A DNA stretch of 64,000 nt from Lachnospiraceae bacterium (GTDB taxonomy: Bacteria; Bacillota; Clostridia; Lachnospirales; Lachnospiraceae), in contig JAAWOG010000012.1 in NCBI GenBank assembly GCA_022799355.1, positions 1 to 64,000 of the forward strand, given 5' to 3'. Positions 35,424-47,248 of this stretch are shown here, piece by piece. The notes below the pieces were generated by a model. It was not told the DNA's origin, did no database searches, and saw nothing but the letters and a program-made list of their open reading frames with translations. Positions within the stretch are counted from its first letter, which is position 1. The number at the start of each line of letters is the position of its first letter. The position numbers and the translations under genes are program-made.

Positions 35424-36599
35424 TTACTTCCATTCCCTGCAGCATGTATCCACAAAGGGCGAGAGGGAAACTGCTCCCTCTTTTGTTATCACAAACCCTT
35501 CCTCAATCCGGTTAGAACCGCCCGGCAGCCCAAACAGGCTGATATCCGTATTTACCGTCATTCCCTCTTTAAAAACCGCCTCCGTATTTTCATCCGGATA
35601 AGGAGATTCCGCTTCCGCGCAGCCGATACCATGAAGCGGCGGATATACGTCATATTCCGAAAGCCCTTCCTCTTTATACACGTTCTTAACCGCCCTCACA
35701 AATTCTTTCATGGGAATGCCCGCCTTCAGATACGGCACTCCGGCTTTCAGCGCCTTTACCAGTACGTCAATAACCTTTCTTGTCTCTTCAGAATAATTTC
35801 CCACCGCAAAAGGCATTTCACAGGTTGCCACATAGCCCTCATATTGGACTGCCAGCGCACACATGATCATATCACCGTCCTCAATCACTTTATCTGTGGG
35901 GCGCCCAACAATACGGTGTGTCCTCTCTCCGCTTCCCAAAATCTGGAAAATAATATGTTCCGCTCCCGCTTTTCTTGCCGCCGCTTCCGCAATACCTGCC
36001 GCCTCCAGTTCCGTCATTCCAATCAGATCCGCCTGCATTATCGCTTTAAATCCGATATCTGCCATTCTTGCCGCTTCCCTCAGGCACGCCACTTCCGCCT
36101 GGCTTTTCTCCCTGCGGAGTTCAAAAAGAAATTCATTGCAATCCACAATCTTTGCCTGAAACGCATTCTCAATCGTCCGGAACAGATCCACGGGCATCGC
36201 GTCTTTTCCGACAATTCCCAGTGTTTTCAGTTCCCCTTTATTCCGCAGCTCCTGCGCCAGTTTCTGAAAGCTGCTGTAGTGAGCCAGGGGATACTCAATT
36301 TCATCCGGCACAGTCACGCACAAAAAGTCCGGCAGCAACCGGATGTCCGTCCATACGCTCATCTCTTTTGCCACTTCCTCACCCTCCGGCGCGCATAACA
36401 CAACAGGTTCCGTATTCTTCCCGACCAACAGCCCGCCTCTTTCAAAGATAGGCCAGTAGTTCGATACATATCGCAGATTTTCTTTCCGATATTCATCCCC
36501 ATAGACAAACAGCGCGTCTATTTTCTGCTCTTCCATTTTTTCTTTCAACTTCCGTATTCTTGTCTGAAATTCCTCCAAAGAAATTCTGATTTTCTCCAT
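35424..36599 (-). CDS. Creatinase/Xaa-Pro-peptidase-fold (M24) protein, atypical active site (copy B)
   Basis: 391 residues, a paralogue of the following gene with the same two-domain plan (YVSNYWPIFERGGLLVG, FELRREKSQAEVACLREA, then the pita-bread domain). Metal-ligand positions read Ala248, Thr259, His323, Asp352 and Glu366, so at least two aspartates are missing. The motif GERTHRIVGRPTDKVIEDGD resembles the substrate-binding loop of the family, with Val in place of the usual His. The ATG at 36599 has GGAGGG at good spacing; an ATG two codons earlier is too close. The pair could form a heterodimer. Confidence 0.85.
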   Translation of the reverse strand: MEKIRISLEEFQTRIRKLKEKMEEQKIDALFVYGDEYRKENLRYVSNYWPIFERGGLLVGKNTEPVVLCAPEGEEVAKEMSVWTDIRLLPDFLCVTVPDEIEYPLAHYSSFQKLAQELRNKGELKTLGIVGKDAMPVDLFRTIENAFQAKIVDCNEFLFELRREKSQAEVACLREAARMADIGFKAIMQADLIGMTELEAAGIAEAAARKAGAEHIIFQILGSGERTHRIVGRPTDKVIEDGDMIMCALAVQYEGYVATCEMPFAVGNYSEETRKVIDVLVKALKAGVPYLKAGIPMKEFVRAVKNVYKEEGLSEYDVYPPLHGIGCAEAESPYPDENTEAVFKEGMTVNTDISLFGLPGGSNRIEEGFVITKEGAVSLSPFVDTCCREWK

Positions 36600-36660
36600 G
36601 CTCATCCCTCCGCTAAGTCCTTCATTCCTGCATATAACACTCTGGTTCATTTGCATCCGC

Positions 36661-36699
36661 TTTTTTATAAAAGCTGCCGTATTTTGGAAAAACGGCAGC
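36661..36699 (-). terminator. Intra-operon terminator between the binding protein and M24 genes
   Basis: GCTGCCGT (36692-36699 on the minus strand) pairs with ACGGCAGC (36673-36680) and is followed by TTTTATAAAAAAG. It starts about 12 bases after the binding-protein stop. Partial read-through would set M24 gene expression lower than that of the transporter. Confidence 0.75.
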
Positions 36700-36710
36700 C
36701 TTTCGTTATC

Positions 36711-37766
36711 CTAAAAATCAAATTCATCCACATTTTCCAGGGTAATATCCAGTAATTCCGTCATAATGATCTGATCGTCCTTAACTTCAACCACTCCCAC
36801 TTCCGGCACATCCTGCTTATCTTCAATCGATCCACCGTCCAGGATCGTCTTTGCCGTATAAATTGCCAGATATCCAAGTTTACCGGGATGCCAGATATTC
36901 GCTTCCTGCATGGAGCCGTCTTCCAGATATGCCTTTGCAGCCGAAGCCTCCACAACACCACTGACAATGACTTCACCGTTTCTTCCAGCTTCCCCTACTG
37001 CCTGCGCCGCCGCCGGAGGTGCAGGTGTCGTCACACCCAGGACACCCTTCAGATCCGGATAGGCTGTCATCAGGTTCTGTGTAATCGAATATGCTTTCGA
37101 CTGATCATCGTCACAGGGCTCATATGCCACCCGGTTCATATTAGGATAATTCGCCTCCTGATATTCCGTCGCGTATTTTGCCCATGCGGAACAGTTCTGT
37201 GCGGTCAGGACACTGGTAATAATCGCATAATCCCCTTCCTCACCCATGTAATGAGCAAAGCGCTCCATCAGGTGTTCGCCAAGTACCTGCTCGGAACAAC
37301 AGTTCACATAAACTTCTCTCAACTCCGTATTATTTACATCCGAATCCCATGTGATCACAAGGATTCCCGCCTCTTTCGCCTGTTCCAACACCGGCTCGAT
37401 GGCACTCGCATCCAAGGGAGAGATCGCAACACAATCCACTCCTTTTGTGATCATGTCCTGCACAATATTTGCCTGACTGGCAGCATCTCCGCTGGTCGGG
37501 CCCGTATAGATCACTTCGCAGCCAAGATCCGCCGCCGCCTTCTCTCCCCACACACCGGATGTCTCAAAATAGGGAATCCCCACCTGCTGCGGAATCAGGG
37601 CTATCGTGTACTCTCCCGGCTCTCCCGTTTCCGCTTCCTCCGATCCTTCCTGAACCTCTTCCTTTGCTGTCGGCGCGTTTTCTTCCACAACCTCCTTCCC
37701 GCCGCAGCCGCTTAAAAGTCCTGCGCACATCCCCATAACCAGTAATAATGCAATCCTCTTTTTCAT
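36711..37766 (-). CDS. ABC transporter substrate-binding lipoprotein, LsrB/RhaS type
   Basis: 351 residues. A lipoprotein signal (LLSGCGGK) and an acidic linker (25-50) precede a type I binding-protein fold close to LsrB and rhamnose-binding proteins: ADLGCEVIYTGPTSGDAASQANIVQDMI, VDCVAISPLDASAIEPVLEQAKEAGI, VITWDSDVNN, AYPDLKGVLGVTTPAPPAAAQAV and the end LENVDEFDF. The ligand is unknown; the neighbouring M24-fold genes argue against assuming a simple sugar. AAGGAGG precedes the start. Confidence 0.9.
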   Translation of the reverse strand: MKKRIALLLVMGMCAGLLSGCGGKEVVEENAPTAKEEVQEGSEEAETGEPGEYTIALIPQQVGIPYFETSGVWGEKAAADLGCEVIYTGPTSGDAASQANIVQDMITKGVDCVAISPLDASAIEPVLEQAKEAGILVITWDSDVNNTELREVYVNCCSEQVLGEHLMERFAHYMGEEGDYAIITSVLTAQNCSAWAKYATEYQEANYPNMNRVAYEPCDDDQSKAYSITQNLMTAYPDLKGVLGVTTPAPPAAAQAVGEAGRNGEVIVSGVVEASAAKAYLEDGSMQEANIWHPGKLGYLAIYTAKTILDGGSIEDKQDVPEVGVVEVKDDQIIMTELLDITLENVDEFDF

Positions 37767-37837
37767 AGATATACCTCCTTATTTTTTTATGTTTTGAGTG
37801 AATTGCTTTTTCTTTTCACATTTCTGTTGGAAAAAGA

Positions 37838-38818
37838 TCATTTATTTTTTTCTCCGGAAACTTTCCTGCGCCGCAGTTTTCGATTTTCCGTAATCCTGTT
37901 AAACACCACTACCAGGATCAGTATACTTCCCGTTGCAAGCTGCTGCCAAAATGAAGAAATCCCTGCCAGATTCATAATATTGCTGATCATCGCAAAGATA
38001 GTCACCCCGATCACGGTTCCTCCCACTCCGCCGATTCCGCCGTCAATACTTGTCCCCCCCAGCACAACCGCCGAGATGCAGGGCATCAAAAAAGAATATC
38101 CCATATCCGCCCTCGCCGTTGCCACTCTTGAGACCTGTATATTTCCCGCGATACAGCACAGTACGGAACATGTGATATACGCAGCAAATAACACTTTTTC
38201 CGTATGGACTCCCGAATAGGCGCTTGCCTTACTGTTATTGCCAATCGCAAATAAATGTTTTCCAAACACTCTCATTTTCAATACCACCGCAAGGATAACC
38301 GTCAGCAAAATAAGAATGATTGCCTGCAATGGAATCCCCGCAATTTTATCCTGCCCCAGAAAGTAGAATTCTCTCGGAATATTGGAAATGGAATTTCCTT
38401 TGCTGAGCACAAGCGCCGCCCCATAAAAGAACATCTGTGTCCCCAACGTCGCTATCATCGGCGGTATACCGATCACTGCCACCAGAGCCGCATTTAAACA
38501 TCCACAGGCAACCGCCGCGACAAGGCTTACCAGAAGCGCAGGCACAATCGGCATACCCGACGTCAGACACAACCCCGATATCACCGCACACAAACCCATA
38601 GTCGTTCCGGAAGAGAGATCATTTCCACCGGTAATGATCACTATTGTCAGTCCGATTGCCATAATCCCCATTTCCGGCATCTGCTGAAAGATTGACAATA
38701 CGTTTCTGATCGTCAGAAAGTTTCCGTTTGCCATGGTTCCAATCAAAATAATACCCAAAAATGCCGTCAGTAAAACGATTCCATTCAGTGAGGGACCATA
38801 TCTTTTTATGTTATCCAT
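37838..38818 (-). CDS. ABC transporter permease, RbsC/LsrD type
   Basis: 326 residues with about 9-10 hydrophobic helices. The family signature GGNDLSSGTTMGLCAVISGL near residue 60, the conserved ALVAVIGIPPMIATLGTQMFFYG, the cytoplasmic coupling region GVHTEKVLFAAYITCSVL, and the GGTSIDGGIGGVGGTVIGV loop are typical of BPD-transporter family 2 permeases. It should pair with the upstream permease as a heterodimer. Confidence 0.92.
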   Translation of the reverse strand: MDNIKRYGPSLNGIVLLTAFLGIILIGTMANGNFLTIRNVLSIFQQMPEMGIMAIGLTIVIITGGNDLSSGTTMGLCAVISGLCLTSGMPIVPALLVSLVAAVACGCLNAALVAVIGIPPMIATLGTQMFFYGAALVLSKGNSISNIPREFYFLGQDKIAGIPLQAIILILLTVILAVVLKMRVFGKHLFAIGNNSKASAYSGVHTEKVLFAAYITCSVLCCIAGNIQVSRVATARADMGYSFLMPCISAVVLGGTSIDGGIGGVGGTVIGVTIFAMISNIMNLAGISSFWQQLATGSILILVVVFNRITENRKLRRRKVSGEKNK

Positions 38819-38832
38819 ATCAATCTTCCTCC

Positions 38833-39795
38833 TTAGTCAATCTCAATCATCTGTTTTCCGGAATCCGCTTTTTTCTTACGCAGAACATCAATTGTAACGG
38901 TAACAATGATGATCAGGCCATATACCAGCTTCTGCCAGTAAGTCGGAACATGGGCAACCACCAGCCCGTTTTCTATTACTCCCATCATCAGTACGCCTAT
39001 CACCGTTCCTCCTATCGTTCCATAACCACCCAGGATATTAGTACCGCCTATCACGGCCGCCGCTATCACGTTCATCTCCCATCCGTTGGAGCCGGAGGGT
39101 TGGCAGTTTCCTAAAATGCTGTCCAGCACAAGACCTGCAAGGCCGCACAAAATGCCCGTATAGGTATATGTGAACCAAATTGTTTTTTTCAGGTCCACTC
39201 CCGCGTATCTCGCAGCCTCTCTGTTTCCTCCCATGGCATAAACCGAACGGCCGAAATATGTATGTTTCAGCAGATATGCGGAAAGCCAAAAGACAAGCAG
39301 TGCATATATAACAGGCAGCGGAATCCCCAAAACGGTCCCGGAAAATGCCGTAAAATATTTAGGCAGATTCATCAACCATCTCCCGTTCGTCATGACAAGG
39401 ATAATCCCCCGGTAAATACTGTTCGTACCAAGCGTGATAATAATCGGATGGATATCGAACCGGGATATTAAAAGCCCATTGATTGCGCCGGTTACAAATC
39501 CGATCAGGACCGCTGCCAGAACAAGCGTCACGGGATTTCCGACCGGCGTTTGTGCAAGCAGCGCAAGCCAGGTCGCCGAAAACATCATCTGGCTTGCCAC
39601 CGAAACATCAATACCGGCCGTGATCAGTATAAATGTCATTCCCGCCGCCATAATTCCCATCGCAGTATTACTTACCAGTACGTTTTTCAAATTAGTATAG
39701 GAAAAAAAGGCAGGGGAATATATTGTCAGCCCTATACACAATACCGCCAGAATAAAAAATACGCTTGTCTCCCTTCTCTCCAATAATTTTTTCAT
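38833..39795 (-). CDS. ABC transporter permease, RbsC/LsrC type
   Basis: 320 residues with multiple membrane helices and family motifs TAGIDVSVASQMMFSATWLALL, SRFDIHPIIITLGTNSIYRGIIL, YAGVDLKKTIWFTYTYTGIL and GGTNILGGYGTIGGTVIGVLMM. Its ATG overlaps the ATPase stop by 4 bases (ATGA), and the second permease follows after 14 bases. Confidence 0.92.
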   Translation of the reverse strand: MKKLLERRETSVFFILAVLCIGLTIYSPAFFSYTNLKNVLVSNTAMGIMAAGMTFILITAGIDVSVASQMMFSATWLALLAQTPVGNPVTLVLAAVLIGFVTGAINGLLISRFDIHPIIITLGTNSIYRGIILVMTNGRWLMNLPKYFTAFSGTVLGIPLPVIYALLVFWLSAYLLKHTYFGRSVYAMGGNREAARYAGVDLKKTIWFTYTYTGILCGLAGLVLDSILGNCQPSGSNGWEMNVIAAAVIGGTNILGGYGTIGGTVIGVLMMGVIENGLVVAHVPTYWQKLVYGLIIIVTVTIDVLRKKKADSGKQMIEID

Positions 39796-41291
39796 GCTTT
39801 CCCCTCCCCAAGAATCGCTTTTTCCATCATCAGATTCTGATCTCCTGTTTTTGTGGAGTCTTCATGTACGATCCGTCCATGCCTCATCACAATAACCCGG
39901 TCGCTGAGTGCAAACACCTCCTGCCATTCGGAAGATACCATGATAATTGCCATTCCCTGTTTCGCAAGGCTTTTTAAAAGCTTGTGGATCTCGGTCTTCG
40001 AGGCAATGTCCACACCATGTGTCGGTTCGTCTATGATCAGTATGTCCGGTTTTGTGACAAGCCATTTCGCTACCGCGATCTTCTGCTGATTGCCGCCGCT
40101 GAAATTTTTCGCTGTCTTTTCGATCTGCCCCGGTTTAATATGCAACATTTTCACATACTCCTCCGACAGATTTTCCCTTTTTCGGCCACTGGTAAATCCC
40201 AGTCTGTTTAGCAGTTCTGTCAAAACGGGCAGGGTAATATTATCCTTCATCGACATATTCAGTATCAGGCCTTCCTTATGCCTGTCTTCCGGAATAAACG
40301 CTATTTTATGTTTCATCGCCTGTGATACTTTTTTCAGTTCCACTTTCTTTCCATGGATAAAAATTTCTCCTTCATCCGGCGGATTCAGCCCGAACAATGC
40401 TTTCACCACCTCGCTTCTCCCCGCCCCCACCAATCCGGTAAACGCCAGTATTTCTCCTTTATGCAAATCGAAAGAAATATCTTTAAAATTTCCCTCTTTG
40501 GAAATATTTTTCACCTCAAGGATTTTTTCCGACGCATGGGATTCCTGGTTCAGCGCTTCATAGGATACGGATCTGCCGACCATCATACGTACAAGCATAC
40601 CCTCATCCAGTTCTTCCATACTCCTGCAACCAACATATTTTCCGTCTTTCAGCACCGTCACCCTGTCGGAAACCTCAAAGACTTCATCCAGTTTATGGCT
40701 GATAAAAAGAATGGCGATATTTTCCTTTTTCAGTTTTCGTATGATTTCATAGAGCATCCGCACTTCGCTGAAAGATAAGGCAGCCGTCGGTTCATCCATG
40801 ATCAACAAACGGGAGCGAAAAGAAATTGCCCTCGCAATCGCCACCAACTGCTGCTTTGCCACACTCAGATTCCCAAGCAGCTCATGAATATCCATCTGTA
40901 CTGACAATTTTTCCAAGGCTCCCAGCGCAATATTGTCACACTCCTTCCAGTCTATCTTTCCTTTTCTGGAACGCCCCAGATAAATATTTTCCGACACGGT
41001 CAGGTTCGGAAACAGGCTGAGGTCCTGATGGATGGCATTGATTCCCGATTTGATGCTGGCCTCGACATTCGGAAACGAAACTTCCTTTCCATCCAGAAAG
41101 ATCTTCCCACCGGCATCCGGCTGTTGCACCCCTGATATAATCTTGATTAATGTTGATTTTCCGGCGCCATTTTCTCCCATTAATGCATGTACTTCTCCCT
41201 CCCGGATATTCAGACTTACCTGATCAAGCGCTTTTACGCCGGGGAATGTCATACTTATATCTGACATCTCCAAAAAGACATGCTTATCCAT
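39792..41291 (-). CDS. Sugar-type ABC transporter ATPase with two nucleotide-binding domains (RbsA/LsrA type)
   Basis: 499 residues. Domain 1 (1-245) has Walker A GENGAGKSTL near 40, signature LSVAKQQLVAIARAI and Walker B LLIMDEPTAAL. Domain 2 (255-490) has a degenerate Walker A GLVGAGRSEV, the signature FSGGNQQKIAVAKWL and Walker B ILIIDEPTHGVD. This tandem arrangement is that of monosaccharide and AI-2 importers. It is the first gene of the operon, preceded by GGAGG and the operator-bearing promoter. Confidence 0.95.
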   Translation of the reverse strand: MDKHVFLEMSDISMTFPGVKALDQVSLNIREGEVHALMGENGAGKSTLIKIISGVQQPDAGGKIFLDGKEVSFPNVEASIKSGINAIHQDLSLFPNLTVSENIYLGRSRKGKIDWKECDNIALGALEKLSVQMDIHELLGNLSVAKQQLVAIARAISFRSRLLIMDEPTAALSFSEVRMLYEIIRKLKKENIAILFISHKLDEVFEVSDRVTVLKDGKYVGCRSMEELDEGMLVRMMVGRSVSYEALNQESHASEKILEVKNISKEGNFKDISFDLHKGEILAFTGLVGAGRSEVVKALFGLNPPDEGEIFIHGKKVELKKVSQAMKHKIAFIPEDRHKEGLILNMSMKDNITLPVLTELLNRLGFTSGRKRENLSEEYVKMLHIKPGQIEKTAKNFSGGNQQKIAVAKWLVTKPDILIIDEPTHGVDIASKTEIHKLLKSLAKQGMAIIMVSSEWQEVFALSDRVIVMRHGRIVHEDSTKTGDQNLMMEKAILGEGKA

Positions 41292-41365
41292 TCTTTTTCC
41301 TCCCTTATTTTGCAGATATTATTTTGTCCATTTTACAAACTTTCTATAAAAATTCCTAAATCATT

Positions 41366-41417
41366 AGTTACTCGAGTAACTATTTAATATTTTAACTTAC
41401 TCGAGTAACTATGTCAA
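41366..41417 (-). promoter_or_regulatory. Importer-operon promoter with two palindromic operators
   Basis: On the minus strand a -35 TTGACA (41412-41417), 17-base spacer and -10 TAAAAT (41389-41394) form a good sigma-A promoter. One palindrome, ACTTACTCGAGTAACT (41395-41410), fills the spacer. A perfect 16-bp palindrome AGTTACTCGAGTAACT (41366-41381) begins at the expected transcription start. Repressor binding would block polymerase. The same motif lies before the LacI-type gene next door. Confidence 0.85.
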
Positions 41418-41536
41418 CTTATATTTACATTTTTGTATATTACAGACAAATTTATGCTATTGTTTTTATATATTTTTAACAACATCTCTCCTGCCATAAC
41501 GCAGGCTTATACCATATATTACACCACAAAAACCTG

Positions 41537-42526
41537 TTACATTCCAGATGCCGCCCTGCTTTCCTGAATACCTTCCGTTTTCAGTAAAACATCCTGAGGC
41601 TTTTTACCGCTCAGGTACTGAAGAAGTATAAAAAAAGCTTCTTCTCCTATTTTCTCTTCCGGTTGAACAGCTTTGATAAAATCCCCTTCTATAATTTCCG
41701 ATCCGTCAAAATCCTCAAAACCCGCGATCGGTACAGCAGATTTCTTTTTTTCTTTGAATGCGCGCAGAACACCATATATGCAAAAATTTGTTCCCAAAAT
41801 AATAGAGTCAAAAGAAATATCCTTCTGCTCCAGAATACGGCACATAATCTCATAGGACTGTTCCTGATCATATATATCATAAAAGATGAGACGCTCGTCC
41901 GGCATGATCTCCGCCTCTTTTAATGCATCCAGGTATCCGCTCATTCTACAGTGAATTGTATAATCGGATTTTGCCGTATTTAAAAACAGCGGCTTTCTGC
42001 ACCCCCGCTTCAATACCCTTTTCATAAGTTCCTGCGCCGTCACTTTATTATCAAACAACGCCGCCGGATATTTGCCCCCTTCGATCGTCCGGTCAAAACA
42101 GACTATCTTATAGGAATATTTCTTTTGTAGCGACTCCTCATAGGACACCGGCGATATCAAAATACCGTCTACCATCCGGCTCATCAGCATATCCAGAACA
42201 TGATTCTCCTTTTCCAGTTTTTCTTCCGTTGTACAGATAATGAGGCTGTAATCTCTGCCGGTTGCCAGTTTTTCTACCTTCTGAATGATATTGGTATAAA
42301 ACGGATTGCTCAGATGGGGAACAACAATGGCCAGCGTTTTGGTAGAACCTGTTTTCAAAGACTTTGCTATATTATTTGATATGTAGCCCATCTCCTTAGC
42401 TGTCCTGCGAACCGTCTCAATCGTCTCCGGTTTATACGATCTGCCCTCCAGCTTATTATTCAATATATCGGACACCGTGCACCTTGATAGATTCAAGGCT
42501 TTTGCTATATCCTTCATGGAAACCAT
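41537..42526 (-). CDS. LacI-family repressor of the importer operon
   Basis: 329 residues. The helix-turn-helix MKDIAKALNLSRCTVSDILNNK and hinge ISNNIAKSLK precede an effector-binding domain (60-325: LAIVVPHLSNPFYTNIIQKVEKLA, ILISPVSYEESLQKK, CFDRTIEGGKYPAALFDN, AGFEDFDGSEIIEGDFIKAVQPEEKIGEEAFFILLQYL). Its own promoter and that of the importer operon share the TTACTCGAGTAA palindrome, so it very probably represses both. Note that the helix-turn-helix has C-T-V-S-D where T-V-S-R is common. Confidence 0.93.
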   Translation of the reverse strand: MVSMKDIAKALNLSRCTVSDILNNKLEGRSYKPETIETVRRTAKEMGYISNNIAKSLKTGSTKTLAIVVPHLSNPFYTNIIQKVEKLATGRDYSLIICTTEEKLEKENHVLDMLMSRMVDGILISPVSYEESLQKKYSYKIVCFDRTIEGGKYPAALFDNKVTAQELMKRVLKRGCRKPLFLNTAKSDYTIHCRMSGYLDALKEAEIMPDERLIFYDIYDQEQSYEIMCRILEQKDISFDSIILGTNFCIYGVLRAFKEKKKSAVPIAGFEDFDGSEIIEGDFIKAVQPEEKIGEEAFFILLQYLSGKKPQDVLLKTEGIQESRAASGM

Positions 42527-42548
42527 GATATCATCCTCCCTGCATGCC

Positions 42549-42596
42549 AGTTACTCGAGTAATTATATTATATCTACAACTATTTCGTTTTATCAA
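42549..42596 (-). promoter_or_regulatory. Promoter and operator of the LacI-type repressor gene
   Basis: Minus-strand TTGATA (42591-42596), an 18-base spacer and TATAAT (42567-42572) precede a palindrome TTACTCGAGTAA (42551-42562) placed at the expected transcription start. It matches the two operators at 41366-41410, implying autoregulation. Confidence 0.8.
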
Positions 42597-42638
42597 GCCA
42601 TTCATGGCATAAATTAAAAATGACAGATACAAATCATT

Positions 42639-42902
42639 TTACTCCTCATCCTTATATAACGTATAATAATCTGACTCAAGATTATCCATCATCCCGGTAT
42701 ACCACCTCCGGGCATCGTCAAGAGCCCTGTTATAAATGACCGGCGCAAGCTTTTTCTCAAACAGTTCCAATATCTGCATCTGTTCTATGATGCCGATCTC
42801 CTCGCCGCGCTCATCCAGATAAAAGGCTTTGATCTCTTCATTCAGTTTTTCTTTTTGTTTCTCCGACAGTTTAATCTGAGACAGAAGTTCCCGTTTTCTC
42901 AT
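42639..42902 (-). CDS. DUF2164-family protein
   Basis: 87 residues, all-helical, highly charged: LSQIKLSEKQKEKLNEEIKAFYLDERGEEIGIIEQMQILELFEKKLAPVIYNRALDDARRWY. The GEEIG..QMQILELF and PVIYNRALDDA segments mark DUF2164. Function is unknown. GGAGG precedes the start. The upstream 200 bases (42903-43102) contain only imperfect inverted repeats related to those at 20951-21045. Confidence 0.85.
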   Translation of the reverse strand: MRKRELLSQIKLSEKQKEKLNEEIKAFYLDERGEEIGIIEQMQILELFEKKLAPVIYNRALDDARRWYTGMMDNLESDYYTLYKDEE

Positions 42903-43102
42903 AAAACCTCCATTTCGGAGCGTTTATGCGGCGAGATGACGCAAATTTGAAATCTGCATCTTCCATCAGGACCGATTTGCGATGCCCCGACACAAACAGC
43001 TGCGTGATTCATACCATCCCTTCCGATATATACTCCGGCCAACCTGCAATATAGAAAAGTATAACATATCCTTTACCGGAAAACTATCTGAACTTTTCCA
43101 GT

Positions 43103-43996
43103 TTAACCTTCTGTCCTTTTCAGATACCGATACAAGAGTTCCGCCGCACCGCTTTTTGCCTTGCCATTATCCGAAACAATCTCTATGAAACGCTTTGGAG
43201 GATCAAAATTTATCCGCATCCGCACTACTCTTTTTTCTTTCATCGGCGGGTAAGCCAGTCTTTCGGGTATAAAACCGATGCCCAGATTGTTTTCGATCAG
43301 CGGCAATATCAGATCGGATGTCGCCACTTCCATATCGGGTTCCATGTCGATCCCATGTTCCGTAAAAAAAGCCTTGTACATTTCATAGGTAGCAGTCCCT
43401 TCACCCAGGCCAATCAGCGGATAATCCTTTATATCCTTTAATGTAAGCTCCTTCTTTCCCAAATCCCGGAATGCCTCACCACCCGCCAGTATATCCCGAA
43501 ACTCCAACACTTTTTCACACCGCAGCATCCCTACCACCTCAAAAGGCGTCGTAACTACCGCAAAATCCAATTTGCCTCCAAGAAGTTGTTTCAGTATATC
43601 CGGCGTCGTATGGTTCCGGATCTTTACCCGGACAGCCGGGTATTGCCTTTTAAAATCATGCAGTTTATCCAGCAGAAACAGATGCAGTGCCGTCTCAGTC
43701 GCCCCGATCCGTACCGTACCGCCCCTGTCCTCTAACTGGTTTCCCATCTCTTCCTGCGCGCTGAAAAGATGGGCGCAGGCAATCTCCACATGGGAAAAAA
43801 GACGCTTTCCCTCCTCTGTCAGGCTGATCCCCCTGGCCTCGCGTACAAGCAGGCGGCACCCCATCTGTGATTCCAGCAATTTCATGATCCGTGTCACATT
43901 CGGCTGATTGCTGCCCAGTGCCGCGGCCGCCTTCGTGATATTGCCGTACCTTGCCACATAATAAAAAATTTTATAGTACTCAAAATTTATATCCAT
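43103..43996 (-). CDS. LysR-family transcriptional regulator
   Basis: 297 residues. The N-terminal winged helix (FEYYKIFYYVARYGNITKAAAALGSNQPNVTRIMKLLE) has N-Q-P-N-V-T in place of the usual Q-P-A-V-S. The effector domain (90-290) includes VRIGATETALHLFLLDKLHDFKRQYPAV and FIPERLAYPP. It diverges from the MATE transporter gene, which it may control. Confidence 0.93.
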   Translation of the reverse strand: MDINFEYYKIFYYVARYGNITKAAAALGSNQPNVTRIMKLLESQMGCRLLVREARGISLTEEGKRLFSHVEIACAHLFSAQEEMGNQLEDRGGTVRIGATETALHLFLLDKLHDFKRQYPAVRVKIRNHTTPDILKQLLGGKLDFAVVTTPFEVVGMLRCEKVLEFRDILAGGEAFRDLGKKELTLKDIKDYPLIGLGEGTATYEMYKAFFTEHGIDMEPDMEVATSDLILPLIENNLGIGFIPERLAYPPMKEKRVVRMRINFDPPKRFIEIVSDNGKAKSGAAELLYRYLKRTEG

Positions 43997-44237
43997 ATAT
44001 TTTTTATATGCTTTCTATATTATATATGTATTTTTCATATTTGTTATAACGTAGTATAATCCATATCCGTAGTAAAGTAAATATCCGGAATCCCTTTGTA
44101 TGGTGTATTAGTAACAGTTCAGCATAGGAGTTTGCACTTGCTGCAAATTCCGTAAAAATGTGTGATGGGAAAATAGAATCCGCCGTTATCACCGTATGCA
44201 GAGAAAACATGGTACGTCTACGGAAACGAGGAATGAT

Positions 44238-47205
<2,968 letters not shown>

Positions 47206-47248
47206 TTATTCAAACTCCACCGCCGTTATCATTCTTCCTGCCAAAAAT

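Noticed and set aside
35382..36398. A 338-codon open frame on the plus strand
   Set aside because: Shadow of the second M24-fold gene; composition is that of reversed coding DNA.
34201..36599. Annotating the M24 pair simply as Xaa-Pro aminopeptidases
   Set aside because: Two or three metal-ligand positions are substituted in each protein, so a normal metallopeptidase role is not supported.
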